Source of the DNA: Methyloversatilis sp.
Lineage (GTDB): Bacteria; Pseudomonadota; Gammaproteobacteria; Burkholderiales; Rhodocyclaceae
Assembly: GCF_030696805.1 (NCBI RefSeq)
Contig: NZ_JAUYRO010000054.1
Span: 1-64,000, forward strand
Reading direction: 5' to 3'
Length of the DNA: 64,000 nt
Below, in pieces: positions 46,257 to 56,013 of the stretch. Position 1 is the stretch's first letter. The number at the start of each line of letters is the position of its first letter. Position numbers and translations under genes: made by a program. The notes beneath the pieces were generated by a model that worked only from the letters and a program-made list of their open reading frames with translations, was not told the origin of the DNA and did not search any database.

Positions 46257-47371
46257 CAGTTCGCCCCCTCGCGCACGGCCGGCACGCGCTGGCGGCTCGC
46301 CTTCAGCTGTGCCAGCGCGCTCATCGATTCGTTCAGGTCAGGCAGCGCCTCGCCGGGATCGACCATGCCGAGCTGGCGCAATGTGGTCAATGCGTTTTCG
46401 GTGGCGCGCGCGCGGGTGTCGAAATAACGCTCCACCCACTCGCCGGCCTGGCGGATGTCTTCGCGCCAGATCGCGCCATTGCGCTGCAGCAGCGCAATGC
46501 GTGCATTGATCAGTCGCAGCTTCAGGTTCTCGCGCAGGAAAAAGCTGTGCGAAGGCGCCAGCAGGACCGGATCCGGGCGATCCAGCCGCTCGATCCGCAC
46601 CAGCTGGCGGAATTCGCCCCAGATGTCCTGCAGCAAGCGGTCGATGAAGGTCTGGTCGGCGGCGGGAACGGCCGGCGCAGGAGGCGGTTCCGAAGGCGAA
46701 CGCTCGAAGGCCAGCGGCAGCGTGTCGATGGCGGCCAGCAAGGTGTCGATGCGCAGCGCCTGGCCGGACAGATCAGCCATCGGCGCGCGCCGCAGGCGTT
46801 CCATGTCATTGGCCATCGCGCGCCGCAGCGGCAGATAGCGGCCGGTATCGCTTCGCGCCAGCTGGGCTTCGGCGCTGGACAGGGCCTTGAGCGCCAGTTT
46901 GGCATCGCCCGCCAGTTGCAGCTGCTGCTGGCCGAGCACCAGCGCATGCTCGACCTCGGCCAGCGCACGCTCGTCATAGGTACGCACGAGATCGTCCGCC
47001 AGGAACTCGTAGGCGTCGATGCGTGCGCGCAGTTCGGACAGCTGCACTTCCTGGCTGCCCAGTCGCTCGCCATGACTGGCCATGCCTTCGGCGCCCTGCT
47101 CGTTCGCGCGGCTCGCTTCAACCGCCTGGGCGCCCACTGCCGCCACCCGCTTGTTCAGTTCGGCTTCGAGCACGCGCATGCGCTGCACCATGAAGAAGCT
47201 GAGCAGGCCGAAGATGATCAGCACAAACACGACGACCGGCAGCAGCCAGCCTGGCAGGCGGGTTTCACGCGCCGCACGCACATCTGTTGCGGTCTCGGGC
47301 GCGGCGTCGGTCCGGCCAGCACTGGCTGCAAGCGGCATCGGTGCGGCGGAATTCGGGGAGGGGTCTGTCAT
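46256..47371 (-). CDS. hemX: HemX, membrane protein of the haem operon
   Basis: The 371-residue protein has a polar N-terminus (1-40), one membrane helix (LLPVVVFVLIIFGLLSFFMV, near 42-61) and a large coiled-coil-prone domain outside the membrane (EAELNKRVAAVGAQ and onward). It resembles the C-terminal part of uroporphyrinogen-III methyltransferase-like HemX but carries no methyltransferase motif. The ATG overlaps the hemD stop (ATGA). Confidence 0.87.
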   Translation of the reverse strand: MTDPSPNSAAPMPLAASAGRTDAAPETATDVRAARETRLPGWLLPVVVFVLIIFGLLSFFMVQRMRVLEAELNKRVAAVGAQAVEASRANEQGAEGMASHGERLGSQEVQLSELRARIDAYEFLADDLVRTYDERALAEVEHALVLGQQQLQLAGDAKLALKALSSAEAQLARSDTGRYLPLRRAMANDMERLRRAPMADLSGQALRIDTLLAAIDTLPLAFERSPSEPPPAPAVPAADQTFIDRLLQDIWGEFRQLVRIERLDRPDPVLLAPSHSFFLRENLKLRLINARIALLQRNGAIWREDIRQAGEWVERYFDTRARATENALTTLRQLGMVDPGEALPDLNESMSALAQLKASRQRVPAVREGAN

Positions 47372-48171
47372 GTCGATTCGGTCGAGGCGTAATGCGAAAA
47401 ATAGTCGGTCAGGCCGGCCATCAGGCCGGCGTCGCTGGCAGCCGTTTCGATCACGCGCGTGAAACCCTGTTCCATTGCCTGTTCGGCGATGCGCGCATGC
47501 GGCACGAACAGCGGCAGGCCGCACAGCCGCTCGAAACAATCCGGTGTCGCGAGCGCTCGCAGATTGCGCACCGACTCGGACGAAGTCAGCGTCAATGCAT
47601 GCAGCTTGCCGGCCATCACCGTTTCGTGCAGCAAGGCAGCGCCTTCGGTCGGCGCACGTCGACGGTAACAGGTGACGTGACCAACCGTTGCACCGCGTTC
47701 GCGCAGGGTGTCGCCAAGCAGTTCGCGACCGCCGTCACCGCGGAATATCAATACTCGACGGCCGGCCAGCGCGGCGGCAGACAGTTCCGGCAATGCCAGC
47801 AGCGCCTCGGAGTCGGAGCGGCCTGGCGGCACGATGACCCGCGGTATGCCGCGCGCGCGAAGCGCCTGGGCCGACTGCTCGCCCACGGTGGCGGCGGGCA
47901 GCGACGCCGGCCACGGGTGTAGCGGCAGCATCACGTCCAGTGCTTGCGCCACCGCGTTCGCGCTGACGAAGATGGCCAGCGCGAGCGTGTCGAGCCGGCC
48001 GGCGGCTTCAGCCACCGCCTGTACGTCGTCAAGCGGCTCGATGTCGATCAGCGGCAGCAGCAGCGGCTCACCGCCGGCCGCGCAGATCGCCTCGCCCAGC
48101 GCAGCCGCCTGGGCGCGCGGGCGGGTGACCAGCACACGGCGTCCGGCCAGCGCACTGCCTGCCCCGGTCAT
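47368..48171 (-). CDS. hemD: Uroporphyrinogen-III synthase
   Basis: The 267-residue two-domain enzyme closes hydroxymethylbilane with inversion of ring D. Conserved features are the N-terminal [19 protein letters not shown] and [14 protein letters not shown], and SSESVRNL in the second domain. Sequence conservation in this family is low, so context (hemC upstream with ATGA overlap, hemX downstream) is important evidence. Confidence 0.92.
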   Translation of the reverse strand: MTGAGSALAGRRVLVTRPRAQAAALGEAICAAGGEPLLLPLIDIEPLDDVQAVAEAAGRLDTLALAIFVSANAVAQALDVMLPLHPWPASLPAATVGEQSAQALRARGIPRVIVPPGRSDSEALLALPELSAAALAGRRVLIFRGDGGRELLGDTLRERGATVGHVTCYRRRAPTEGAALLHETVMAGKLHALTLTSSESVRNLRALATPDCFERLCGLPLFVPHARIAEQAMEQGFTRVIETAASDAGLMAGLTDYFSHYASTEST

Positions 48172-49175
48172 CGAGTGTCCAGGGCGTCGAGGATGTCCTG
48201 CGCCCCATCGGCACGCAGCAGTGCCACGCATTCAGCAGCCAGTTCGTCCGGCTGGGCGATATTGCCGCGCACTTCGGCGGCCGCGATGCGCGTGCCATCC
48301 GGCAGCGCGACCCGGGCGCGCAGCCACAGCGCGCCGCCATCGACCACGCAATAGGCGGCCAGCGGCACCTCGCACGAACCTGCCAGCGCGCGGGAAACCG
48401 AACGCTCCGCGCGCACGCAGGCCTGAGACGGGCCGCACACCAGCGGCGCCAGCCAGGCCGCCACCTCGGGTCGCGACGAAAGTGCCTCGATGCCGAGCGC
48501 GCCCTGCCCCGCTGCCGGCAGCGAAAGTTCGACCGGAATGGTCGCGCGGATGCGACCGCCGAGGCCGAGCCGCTTCAGGCCGGCAGCGGCGAGGATGATC
48601 GCGTCGTACTGGCCTTCGTCGAGCTTGCGCAGCCGGGTATCGAGATTGCCGCGCAGGCTGGTCACAGCGAGGTAGGGAAAGTGGGCACGCAGTTGCGCTT
48701 CGCGGCGCAGGCTGGAGGTACCGACCACGGCGCCCGGGGGCAGCTCGTCGAGACTGGCGTAGCGCGACGATACGAAAGCATCCTGCGGCGTTTCGCGCTC
48801 CAGCGTCGCCACCAGCGCGAATTCGTCGGCCAGTGTCATCGGCACGTCCTTCATCGAATGCACGGCCAGATCGGCGCGACCTTCGAGCAACGCCGCTTCG
48901 AGCTCCTTGACGAACAGGCCCTTGCCACCGACCTTGGCCAGCGGGCGGTCAAGAATCTGGTCGCCGCGGGTGGTCATGCCCAGTATGTCGACGTGGGTGC
49001 CAGGGTACAGGGCGGACAATCTGTCACGCACGTGTTCCGCCTGCCACATCGCGAGCCGCGATTCGCGTGATGCGATCACGATACGCGCGGGCTTCGGGTA
49101 AGCTTGGGTTTCATGCTGCGGGACGGAATTCGACAGATCCGAAATCACGTTCTCCAGGCCGGCCGGGTAGTCCAT
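48168..49175 (-). CDS. hemC: Porphobilinogen deaminase (hydroxymethylbilane synthase)
   Basis: The 335-residue enzyme joins four porphobilinogen units. Visible motifs are [62 protein letters not shown] and the cofactor cysteine in [13 protein letters not shown]. The core begins at PARIVIAS, so about 20-25 residues precede it. I used the ATG at 49175; a GTG at 49148 with ggag just before it is possible and no start has a good ribosome site. A TAGAAT -10-like element lies about 92 bp upstream on the same strand (49272-49267). Confidence 0.94.
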   Translation of the reverse strand: MDYPAGLENVISDLSNSVPQHETQAYPKPARIVIASRESRLAMWQAEHVRDRLSALYPGTHVDILGMTTRGDQILDRPLAKVGGKGLFVKELEAALLEGRADLAVHSMKDVPMTLADEFALVATLERETPQDAFVSSRYASLDELPPGAVVGTSSLRREAQLRAHFPYLAVTSLRGNLDTRLRKLDEGQYDAIILAAAGLKRLGLGGRIRATIPVELSLPAAGQGALGIEALSSRPEVAAWLAPLVCGPSQACVRAERSVSRALAGSCEVPLAAYCVVDGGALWLRARVALPDGTRIAAAEVRGNIAQPDELAAECVALLRADGAQDILDALDTR

Positions 49176-49266
49176 GAGGGATAAGGGGCGTGAGGTGAAC
49201 ACACCGCGCGCCAGCGTGATCAGGAGCCCCACCGGCTCCTGCGGACAGCGCGCGAAACGGCCTCGG

Positions 49267-49272
49267 ATTCTA
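49267..49272 (-). promoter_or_regulatory. Candidate -10 element for the hemCDXY operon
   Basis: TAGAAT on the minus strand in the hemC/ppc divergent region, matching the recurrent -10 form in this window. No clear -35 was found. Confidence 0.3.
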
Positions 49273-49357
49273 GCAGCCCTGAATGGAACGCACTGCCCCG
49301 CCAATGAAGGCTGGCAGCGTTGTTCCCGACCTGACCGATCTTCTGGAAGGATTGCAC

Positions 49358-52141
49358 GTGAATCAACAGGCCCAGACGCCGGTTGCGACGCACGAACGCG
49401 CCGCGCACGACAAGGACCAGCCGCTGTTCGACGACATCCGCCTGCTCGGCCGCATGCTGGGCGACGTGGTGCGCGAGCAGGAAGGCAGCCGCATGTTCGA
49501 AATCATCGAGAACGTGCGCCAGCTGTGCGTGCGCTTCCGCCGCGATGACGACCTCGAAGCACGCGCCGAGCTGGCCAAGCTGCTGAACGGCCTGAGCGAC
49601 GACGACACCATCATCGTAGTGCGCGCGTTCAGCTACTTCCTGCACCTGGCCAACATTGCCGAAGACCAGCACCACATCAGGCGCGCCCGCGCGCACGCCA
49701 TCGCCGGCGACGCACCGCGGCCCGGCACGCTGGCCAATGCACTGGGCAAGGCGCTCGACGCCAAGGTGCCGGCCGAGGAAATCCTCGGCTTCTTCCGCGA
49801 CGCGCTGGTGGTGCCGGTGCTGACCGCGCACCCGACCGAGGTGCAGCGCAAGAGCATTCTCAGTCAGGAAATGAAGATCGCCCGGCTGATCGACGAGCGC
49901 GACCGCACCCGGCTGACGCCGGATGAACTTGCCGACCACGACGAAGCCGTGCGCCGGACCATCACGTCGCTGTGGCAGACCCGCATGCTGCGTCGCACGC
50001 GCCTGTCGGTCGCCGACGAGGTGATAAACGGGCTGTCCTTCTACGACTACACCTTCCTGCGCGAACTGCCGCGCGTCTACAACGCGGTCGAAGACCAGCT
50101 CGAAGCAGCGTTTCCGGAGCACAAGCGCCACATCGGCAGCTTCCTGCGCATGGGCTCGTGGATCGGCGGCGACCGCGACGGCAACCCGTTCGTCACGGCC
50201 GATGTGCTGCGTTCGACGCTGCGCGTGCAGTCGGCCCGTGCGCTGGACTACTTCCTGACCCAGGTGCACATCCTCGACACCGATCTGTGTTCGACGATGA
50301 TGCTGAACAATGTCAGCGACGAACTGCGCGTGCTGGCCGCCACTGCGCCGGACAAGTCGCCGCACCGCGAGGACGAACTGTACCGGCGCGCGCTGGCCGG
50401 TATCTATGCCCGGCTGGCCGCCACCGCGCGCACGCTCGACCAGCACGAGGCGCTGTGGAAGGCGGTCGGCGACGCCGACCCCTATCGCAACGCCGCCGAA
50501 TTCGTGCGCGACCTCGACGTGATCCACGAGTCATTGATCGGCCACAAGTCGCGCCTGATCGCACGCGGCCGGCTGCGCCGCCTGCGCCACGCGGCACGCG
50601 TGTTCGGCTTTCATCTGGCCGCGCTCGACCTGCGGCAGAACTCGGATGTGCACGAGCGGGTGATCGCCGAACTGCTGGCCCGAGCGCATGTGTGCAACAA
50701 CTACCTCGAATTGCGCGAAGAGCAGCGCATCGAAGTGCTGATCAACGAGCTGGGCACGCCACGGCCGCTGACGTCGAGCTTCATGCAGTTTTCGGAAGAA
50801 ACCGAAGGTGAGCTGGCGATCGCCCGCACGGCGGCGCAGATGCACGCGCTGTACGGCCCGGAAGCGCTGCCCAACTACATCATTTCCAAGGCCGACGGCG
50901 TGTCCGACATGCTGGAAGTGGCGCTCATCCTGAAGGAAGTCGGGCTGCTGAACGTGCATGAGCGGCGCTCGGCGATGAACATCATTCCGCTGTTCGAAAC
51001 CATCGGCGACCTGCGCAATGCACCGCGCGTGATGGACCGCATCTTCACCATCCCGATCTGGCGCGTGCTGCTCGATGCCCGCTCGACGACGCAGGAAGTG
51101 ATGCTCGGCTATTCCGATTCGAACAAGGACGGCGGCTTCCTGACGTCGGGCTGGGAGCTGTACAAGGCGGAAACACGGCTGGTGCAGGTGTTCAAGCGGC
51201 ACGGCGTGCGGCTGCGCCTGTTCCACGGCCGCGGCGGTTCGGTCGGCCGGGGTGGCGGGCCCAGCTTCCAGGCGATCCTGGCGCAACCGGCCGGCGCAGT
51301 GCAGGGCCAGATCCGCGTGACCGAACAGGGCGAGGTGATCGCGTCGAAATACTCCAACCCGGACGTCGGCCGCCGCAACCTCGAAGTGCTGGCCGCCGCC
51401 ACCTTCGAGGCGACGCTGCTGGGCAAGCGCGAAGGTGATGCGCCGCCGGAATTCACCGACGCAATGGAAGAGTTGTCCGGCTACGCCTTCAAGGCCTACC
51501 GCAACCTGGTCTATGAAACCGAAGGCTTCGAGAAGTACTTCTGGGAATCGACGGTCATTTCGGAAATCGCCGAACTGAACATCGGCTCACGCCCCGCCTC
51601 TCGCAAGAAGGGACAGAAGATCGAGGACCTGCGCGCAATTCCGTGGGTTTTTTCGTGGTCGCAGTGCCGCCTCATGCTGCCCGGCTGGTATGGCTTCGGC
51701 ACCGCGGTGAATGAATATCGCGCCAAGCACGCCGATGGTCTGGCACGGCTGCAGGCCATCGTGCACGAATGGCCGTTCTTCGCGACGCTGATTTCCAATA
51801 TCGACATGGTGCTGTCGAAGACCGACATCGCGATTGCCAGCCGCTACGCCGAACTGGTCGAGGACGAGGCACTGCGCAGCGCCATCTTTTCGCGCATCCG
51901 CGCTGAATGGCAGGCCACGCTGGACGCGGTCAGCCAGATCACCGGCGCACCGGAGCTGCTGTCCACCAATCCGCTGCTCGCCCGCTCGATCCGCAACCGC
52001 TTCCCCTACATGGAGCCACTGAACCACCTGCAGGTCGAACTGCTGCGCCGTTTCCGCAGCGGCAACCGCCATGAACGCACGCGCCGCTCTATCCACCTCA
52101 CCATCAATGGCGTGGCTGCGGCGCTGCGCAACAGCGGGTAG
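49358..52141 (+). CDS. ppc: Phosphoenolpyruvate carboxylase
   Basis: The 927-residue enzyme makes oxaloacetate from PEP and bicarbonate; in methylotrophs it supports anaplerosis and the serine cycle. The catalytic His is in [22 protein letters not shown] and [14 protein letters not shown] are intact, and the C-terminus ends in the family-typical [14 protein letters not shown] chose the GTG at 49358 because aagga lies six bases upstream; ATGs at 49283 and 49304 would add up to 25 residues with no ribosome site. It diverges from hemC, a standard betaproteobacterial pairing. Confidence 0.95.
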   Translation: MNQQAQTPVATHERAAHDKDQPLFDDIRLLGRMLGDVVREQEGSRMFEIIENVRQLCVRFRRDDDLEARAELAKLLNGLSDDDTIIVVRAFSYFLHLANIAEDQHHIRRARAHAIAGDAPRPGTLANALGKALDAKVPAEEILGFFRDALVVPVLTAHPTEVQRKSILSQEMKIARLIDERDRTRLTPDELADHDEAVRRTITSLWQTRMLRRTRLSVADEVINGLSFYDYTFLRELPRVYNAVEDQLEAAFPEHKRHIGSFLRMGSWIGGDRDGNPFVTADVLRSTLRVQSARALDYFLTQVHILDTDLCSTMMLNNVSDELRVLAATAPDKSPHREDELYRRALAGIYARLAATARTLDQHEALWKAVGDADPYRNAAEFVRDLDVIHESLIGHKSRLIARGRLRRLRHAARVFGFHLAALDLRQNSDVHERVIAELLARAHVCNNYLELREEQRIEVLINELGTPRPLTSSFMQFSEETEGELAIARTAAQMHALYGPEALPNYIISKADGVSDMLEVALILKEVGLLNVHERRSAMNIIPLFETIGDLRNAPRVMDRIFTIPIWRVLLDARSTTQEVMLGYSDSNKDGGFLTSGWELYKAETRLVQVFKRHGVRLRLFHGRGGSVGRGGGPSFQAILAQPAGAVQGQIRVTEQGEVIASKYSNPDVGRRNLEVLAAATFEATLLGKREGDAPPEFTDAMEELSGYAFKAYRNLVYETEGFEKYFWESTVISEIAELNIGSRPASRKKGQKIEDLRAIPWVFSWSQCRLMLPGWYGFGTAVNEYRAKHADGLARLQAIVHEWPFFATLISNIDMVLSKTDIAIASRYAELVEDEALRSAIFSRIRAEWQATLDAVSQITGAPELLSTNPLLARSIRNRFPYMEPLNHLQVELLRRFRSGNRHERTRRSIHLTINGVAAALRNSG

Positions 52142-52146
52142 GGAAA

Positions 52147-52186
52147 CCGAGCGAAGAACGTCGATGTTGCGACGTTCTTCGCTCGG
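52147..52186. terminator. Perfect 17-bp-stem hairpin between convergent ppc and cytochrome genes
   Basis: Arms 52147-52163 (ccgagcgaagaacgtcg) and 52170-52186 pair exactly with a 6-base loop, in a 60-bp gap between convergent genes. There is no T-run, so it may block read-through from both sides or protect 3' ends rather than act as a classical terminator. Confidence 0.65.
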
Positions 52187-52201
52187 GCCTCGCCCATCGC
52201 C

Positions 52202-52654
52202 TCAGTACCACTGACCTTCGTCGTCGGGGTCGGACTTCTGGTCGGTGATCGCGACGCGCTTCGCCTCTTCGCGTAGGAAGGTGACGATCTGGCGCATCTC
52301 CTGCTCGCTCAGACTGTTGCGCCAGCCGCCCATCTGCGTGTTGGGCCGCCCGTCGGCGATGACCTTGAACATGTAGTCGTCCGAATTCGCACCGCCGGGT
52401 GCCCAGGCGCCCTTGACCAGTTGCGGCCCCTTGCCGCCCTTGCCGCGCGAGTTGTGGCACTGCTGGCAGTTGCGACCGAACAATTCTTCGCCCTTGCGGG
52501 CATCGGCGACCGGAACGGACACCGCGTCCGGGCCACCGCCATTGCCGGCGCCCATCGCCATCACCTGCGGGGCAAGCAGCGCACACACGGTGGCCAGCAC
52601 ACACGAAAGCGCGCGCTGTACGCGGCCACCGCCTTCAACGAAATCTTTCAGCAT
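52202..52654 (-). CDS. Cytochrome c, probable electron acceptor of the adjacent PQQ dehydrogenase
   Basis: The 150-residue periplasmic cytochrome has a signal sequence (LATVCALLAPQVMA) and one haem site CQQCH; the distal Met is probably in NTQMGGW or SEQEMRQ. It resembles cytochrome c550 (ExaB-type) partners. The ATG at 52654 has caggatttc upstream. It lies 70 bp after the dehydrogenase stop in the same direction, so the two form a transcription unit. Confidence 0.85.
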   Translation of the reverse strand: MLKDFVEGGGRVQRALSCVLATVCALLAPQVMAMGAGNGGGPDAVSVPVADARKGEELFGRNCQQCHNSRGKGGKGPQLVKGAWAPGGANSDDYMFKVIADGRPNTQMGGWRNSLSEQEMRQIVTFLREEAKRVAITDQKSDPDDEGQWY

Positions 52655-52724
52655 GAAATCCTGACTCCAGTGATTCTTCGGGATACACGGTACGGGCCGC
52701 ATCGGCGGCCCGTACCGTGGTCGC

Positions 52725-54479
52725 TTACTTCTGCAGCGCGAACACCATCATTCCGCCGCCGCGATTCTGGTGCCGGAAGAACTCGTCATAGACCAGCGGC
52801 CACAGACTGCCGCCGCCCGGGCCATACACGATGGCCACGTACTGCTTGCCGTCGACCGTAAACGTGGTCGGGTTGCCGTGGATGCCGGCACCGACATTGA
52901 AGCGCCACATCGCCTCACCGGTTTCGTCATGCAGCGCGTTTAGGAAACCCGCCGCGTCGCCGGCGAACACCAGACCACCTGCGGTGGAGATGAGGCCGCT
53001 GGTCGCCGGATAGCTCTGCGGACGCGTCCACACCAGCTTGCCGGTGGTGGCGTTGAAAGCCTTGACGCCGCCTGTGTAGGGGTTAACCGTCAGCTCGCGC
53101 GTGCGCAGCCACCACTTGCCGCGTTCGAATTGCTGCTCCTTCTTCAGCTGGATGTTCATCGAGCTGTCGATGAAGGGGATATAGACCAGCTTGCTCTTGT
53201 GGCTGTAGGTGGCCGGGTGCCATTCCTTGCCACCGTCGAGCACCGGGGCGATGTCGGTGACCAGCCTGTCGTATTGCGGGATCTTGTCCGGATTCACAAC
53301 GGGACGGCAGTTGTCGGCCCAGCTCTTCACCCAGTTCACGCGGGCGATCGGCACCACCCAGTTGCACTTGCCATTTGTACGGTCGATCGAATAGAGGTGA
53401 CCGTTGCGGTCGCCGTGCAGCCACACCTTGCGGCCCTTCTCATCGTCGATCAGGATGGTTTCGTTGTTGCCGGAGTAATCCCAGGCGTCGTTCGGCGTGT
53501 ACTGGAAGTGGTACTTGATCTTGCCGGTGTCCGGATCCATCGCGATGGTCGAATCGCTGTACAGGTTGTCGCCCTTGCGCACGTGCGGGTCGAAGTCCGG
53601 CGCCGGGTTGCCGCCGCCCCACAGCAGCGTGTTGGTTTCGACGTCGTAGGAACCGGTGAGCCAGGCCGAAGCGCCGCCGTTCTCCCACGAATCGTTGGCC
53701 CACGTCTTGGCCATCGGGTGATCCGGGCTGGTCGGGCGGGTGAAGGTTTCCCAGATCTTTTCGCCGGTGTCCGGATCGAGCGCCGAAATGCGGCCGGCGT
53801 TGCCGCCTAGGTCACCGCCGGAGTTGCCGACGATCACCTTGTTGCGCACCACCAGCGGTGCCGAGGTGTAGATGTCGCCGCTGGTGTAGTCGCCGAGCTT
53901 CACGTTCCACACGAGCTTGCCGGTAGTGGCGTTGAGCGCGACCACGCGGGTGTCCAGCGTCGCCATGTAGACCATGTCCTTGTACACCGCGACGCCGCGG
54001 TTGATGGCCTCGCAGCACAGGAAGGGGCCGAGATCGCCGGGCAGCGGGTGCTCGTATTTCCACTTGATGCGACCGGTGGCGCCATCGACGGCAAACACCT
54101 TGTTCTGGCTGGCGGTGACATAGAGCGTGCCGTTGACCGCGATGGCCTGGCTGTCCTGCGCATCATTCACGCCGAAGGACAGGTTCCACATCGGCACCAG
54201 CTTTTCAATGTTGTCGCGGTTGATCTGCGCCAGCTGACTGTAGCGGGTCGAATCGTAGCCCTTGCCGTAATTCAGCCAGTTGCCCGCATCCTTGTCGGCG
54301 TTCAGCAGCATGTCTTCGCTGACGTAGTTCGGGCGCCACTTGAAGGTGGCTTCCAGCTTGTTCACGCCGAGCGGCGGTTCCGGATCGGCGGCCACGGCCT
54401 GCGTGGAAAGCATCAGGGCCGCGAGCCCCGGCAGCACGCAGCGCCGGGCGCGCGCCGATTTCACGATGCGGACAGTCAT
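52725..54479 (-). CDS. PQQ-dependent alcohol dehydrogenase, calcium type (ExaA/Mdh2-like)
   Basis: The 584-residue periplasmic quinoprotein has a signal peptide (LPGLAALMLSTQAVA) and an eight-bladed propeller. The vicinal disulfide is Cys155-Cys156 (FLCCEAINRG). The catalytic region reads DAWDYSGNNE: Asp334 is the base, and residue 336 is Ser rather than the extra Asp used by lanthanide enzymes, so this enzyme should be calcium-dependent. The overall pattern (TPNDAWDYSGNNE) is like type I ethanol dehydrogenases; Mdh2-type methanol dehydrogenases of betaproteobacteria belong to the same broad group, so methanol or C2+ alcohols are both possible. The ATG at 54479 has aggaggt six bases upstream. 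Confidence 0.9.
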   Translation of the reverse strand: MTVRIVKSARARRCVLPGLAALMLSTQAVAADPEPPLGVNKLEATFKWRPNYVSEDMLLNADKDAGNWLNYGKGYDSTRYSQLAQINRDNIEKLVPMWNLSFGVNDAQDSQAIAVNGTLYVTASQNKVFAVDGATGRIKWKYEHPLPGDLGPFLCCEAINRGVAVYKDMVYMATLDTRVVALNATTGKLVWNVKLGDYTSGDIYTSAPLVVRNKVIVGNSGGDLGGNAGRISALDPDTGEKIWETFTRPTSPDHPMAKTWANDSWENGGASAWLTGSYDVETNTLLWGGGNPAPDFDPHVRKGDNLYSDSTIAMDPDTGKIKYHFQYTPNDAWDYSGNNETILIDDEKGRKVWLHGDRNGHLYSIDRTNGKCNWVVPIARVNWVKSWADNCRPVVNPDKIPQYDRLVTDIAPVLDGGKEWHPATYSHKSKLVYIPFIDSSMNIQLKKEQQFERGKWWLRTRELTVNPYTGGVKAFNATTGKLVWTRPQSYPATSGLISTAGGLVFAGDAAGFLNALHDETGEAMWRFNVGAGIHGNPTTFTVDGKQYVAIVYGPGGGSLWPLVYDEFFRHQNRGGGMMVFALQK

Positions 54480-54604
54480 GTTCAAACCTCCTGTTGGACG
54501 CCGGCCTTCCTTCTCCACCGGTCGCCTGTTGATGGAAACGGCAAAGCCCTTTGAGAACGGGCTCGCCGGCACGCTGGCGAACGCCGGGCATGCGCAATCG
54601 GAAG

Positions 54605-54620
54605 CGCAGTTTGCGTGCCA
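54605..54620 (-). promoter_or_regulatory. Candidate sigma-54 promoter of the PQQ dehydrogenase
   Basis: The minus strand reads TGGCACGCAAACTGCG, keeping the GG-N10-GC core and the full TGGCACG -24 block; the -12 block (CTGCG) departs from TTGCA/T. It is about 125 bp before the start codon. The match is by eye and unconfirmed. Confidence 0.35.
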
Positions 54621-55072
54621 TGCACGCGGGACATGCCGATCCGGGGAGAAAAAGAAAAACCGTTTCTAAATCAATGCGCTGCAACAGGGTGTGCAGAGCG
54701 GAGCCGGGAAGATCACCCGCGGCCGTGGCACAGATGAAGCACATCACGCCGCCGACGCCTGTCTCATGCGAGACGGCTAATTTGAGACACCAGGGATTAC
54801 ACCTCAGCAGCCCGGTGAAAACACAACTGGATAAAGGAGAACGACGCCCGGCCATGCGAAATTGATCGATGTCGAACGCTTTCGCAGCGGCGAGGTAAGA
54901 CACCGATCACGACGCCCGATGAAACCCCTCGGCGGGGCGAGCGGTCACGTCTCGCTGGCGACGGATTGAACTTGCAGTCCATCGACCTGACCCGGCCGAC
55001 ACTGCGAGCGGCAAGTGTCGATCGCTGTGAAACGGCGTGATCGATCTGTTTCGAGGCGCGCAGCGGGAGGTC

Positions 55073-55158
55073 CTGTGGGAGCGGCGGCCTCGCCGCGATG
55101 AGCGCCGTGATGGTCGATGATCAGCGTGCGGATCGCGGCGAGACCGCCGTTCCCACAG
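55073..55158. repeat. REP/BIME-like inverted repeat
   Basis: Arms 55073-55099 (ctgtgggagcggcggcctcg...) and 55132-55158 (...ccgccgttcccacag) pair with minor mismatch around a 32-base spacer. The GTGGGAGCGGC...GCCGCGA pattern is that of REP elements of Pseudomonas and other proteobacteria. It lies about 140 bp past the kdpE stop and may protect or end that transcript. Confidence 0.75.
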
Positions 55159-55296
55159 CCGTCGCGCCCGCACGCGCCAGACCAACAGGGCCGCGCCGAT
55201 CGCCGGCACCTTCACAACGCGAAACCTGCGAAAGGCGCCTCGACTGTTGCACTCGACCTTATGGCTGGGCGCGCGACCAACCGGCTGCGCAGGCGT

Positions 55297-56013
55297 TCAG
55301 CCCTTCGCCGGCGGATCGACGATGAAACGGTAGCCCACGCCGGTTTCGGTCAGCAGATGTTGCGGTCGTGCCGGATCGGTCTCGAGTTTCCGGCGCAGAT
55401 GGCCCATGTAGATGCGCAGGTAGTGACCGTGCTCGATGCTGTTCGGCCCCCACACCTCGCGCAGCAACTGACGATGCGTCAGCACTTGTCCTTCGTGGGC
55501 GGCAAGCTGTGCGAGCAGGCGGTACTCGACGGGTGTGAGGTGCACCGGCTCGCCGCTGCGCGTGATCAGGCGACGCGCCAGATCAAGCTGGCAATCACCG
55601 AAACGAAGCGGTGCCGCCGCCTCCGCGCTGCGGGCCATGCGGCGCAGCGCCACGCGCACGCGCGCCATCAGCTCGCCGACCGAGAACGGCTTGGCCAGAT
55701 AGTCGTCGGCGCCGGCATCGAGCGCCTCGATCTTGTCGGTGTCGCCGACACGCGCCGACAGCACGATGACCGGCATGCGACTCCAGCCACGCAGATCCCG
55801 GATCAGGTCGATGCCGTCGCCATCCGGCAGCCCGAGATCAAGCACGACCAGATCGGGCTTGCGCGTGCCCGCCTCGATCAGACCCCGCTGCAGGCGGTCG
55901 GTGTCGAACACCTGATGGCCTTCTTCTTCCAGCGCCTGACGCACGAAGCGGCGGATGCCGGGGTCGTCCTCGACGATCAGGATGCGGGCAGGCGGCGTGT
56001 GCACGAGGTTCAT
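55297..56013 (-). CDS. kdpE: Response regulator KdpE
   Basis: The 238-residue OmpR-type regulator has a receiver domain (VEDDPGIRRF, phospho-Asp in VVLDLGLPDGDG, Lys in AKPFSV) and a winged helix (GHYLRIYMGHLRRKLE, ending ETGVGYRF). It activates kdp under low potassium. Its start overlaps the kdpD stop (ATGA). Confidence 0.94.
   Translation of the reverse strand: MNLVHTPPARILIVEDDPGIRRFVRQALEEEGHQVFDTDRLQRGLIEAGTRKPDLVVLDLGLPDGDGIDLIRDLRGWSRMPVIVLSARVGDTDKIEALDAGADDYLAKPFSVGELMARVRVALRRMARSAEAAAPLRFGDCQLDLARRLITRSGEPVHLTPVEYRLLAQLAAHEGQVLTHRQLLREVWGPNSIEHGHYLRIYMGHLRRKLETDPARPQHLLTETGVGYRFIVDPPAKG

Larger units (their letters stand above)
54480..55296. other. 817-bp intergenic region upstream of the PQQ dehydrogenase
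   Basis: It contains the leader and strong ribosome site of the dehydrogenase (near 54486-54492), a candidate sigma-54 promoter and a REP-like hairpin, listed separately. No gene is supported. The remaining 54650-55070 shows no repeat or coding signal I could recognise. Confidence 0.7.

Noticed and set aside
49220-50527. 435-codon minus-strand open frame opposite ppc
   Set aside because: It is antisense to conserved ppc sequence, has no recognisable domain and reflects high-GC frame bias.
54551-55259. Short open frames upstream of the PQQ dehydrogenase
   Set aside because: No ribosome site, domain or coding-like codon use; the region holds promoter and repeat signals instead.
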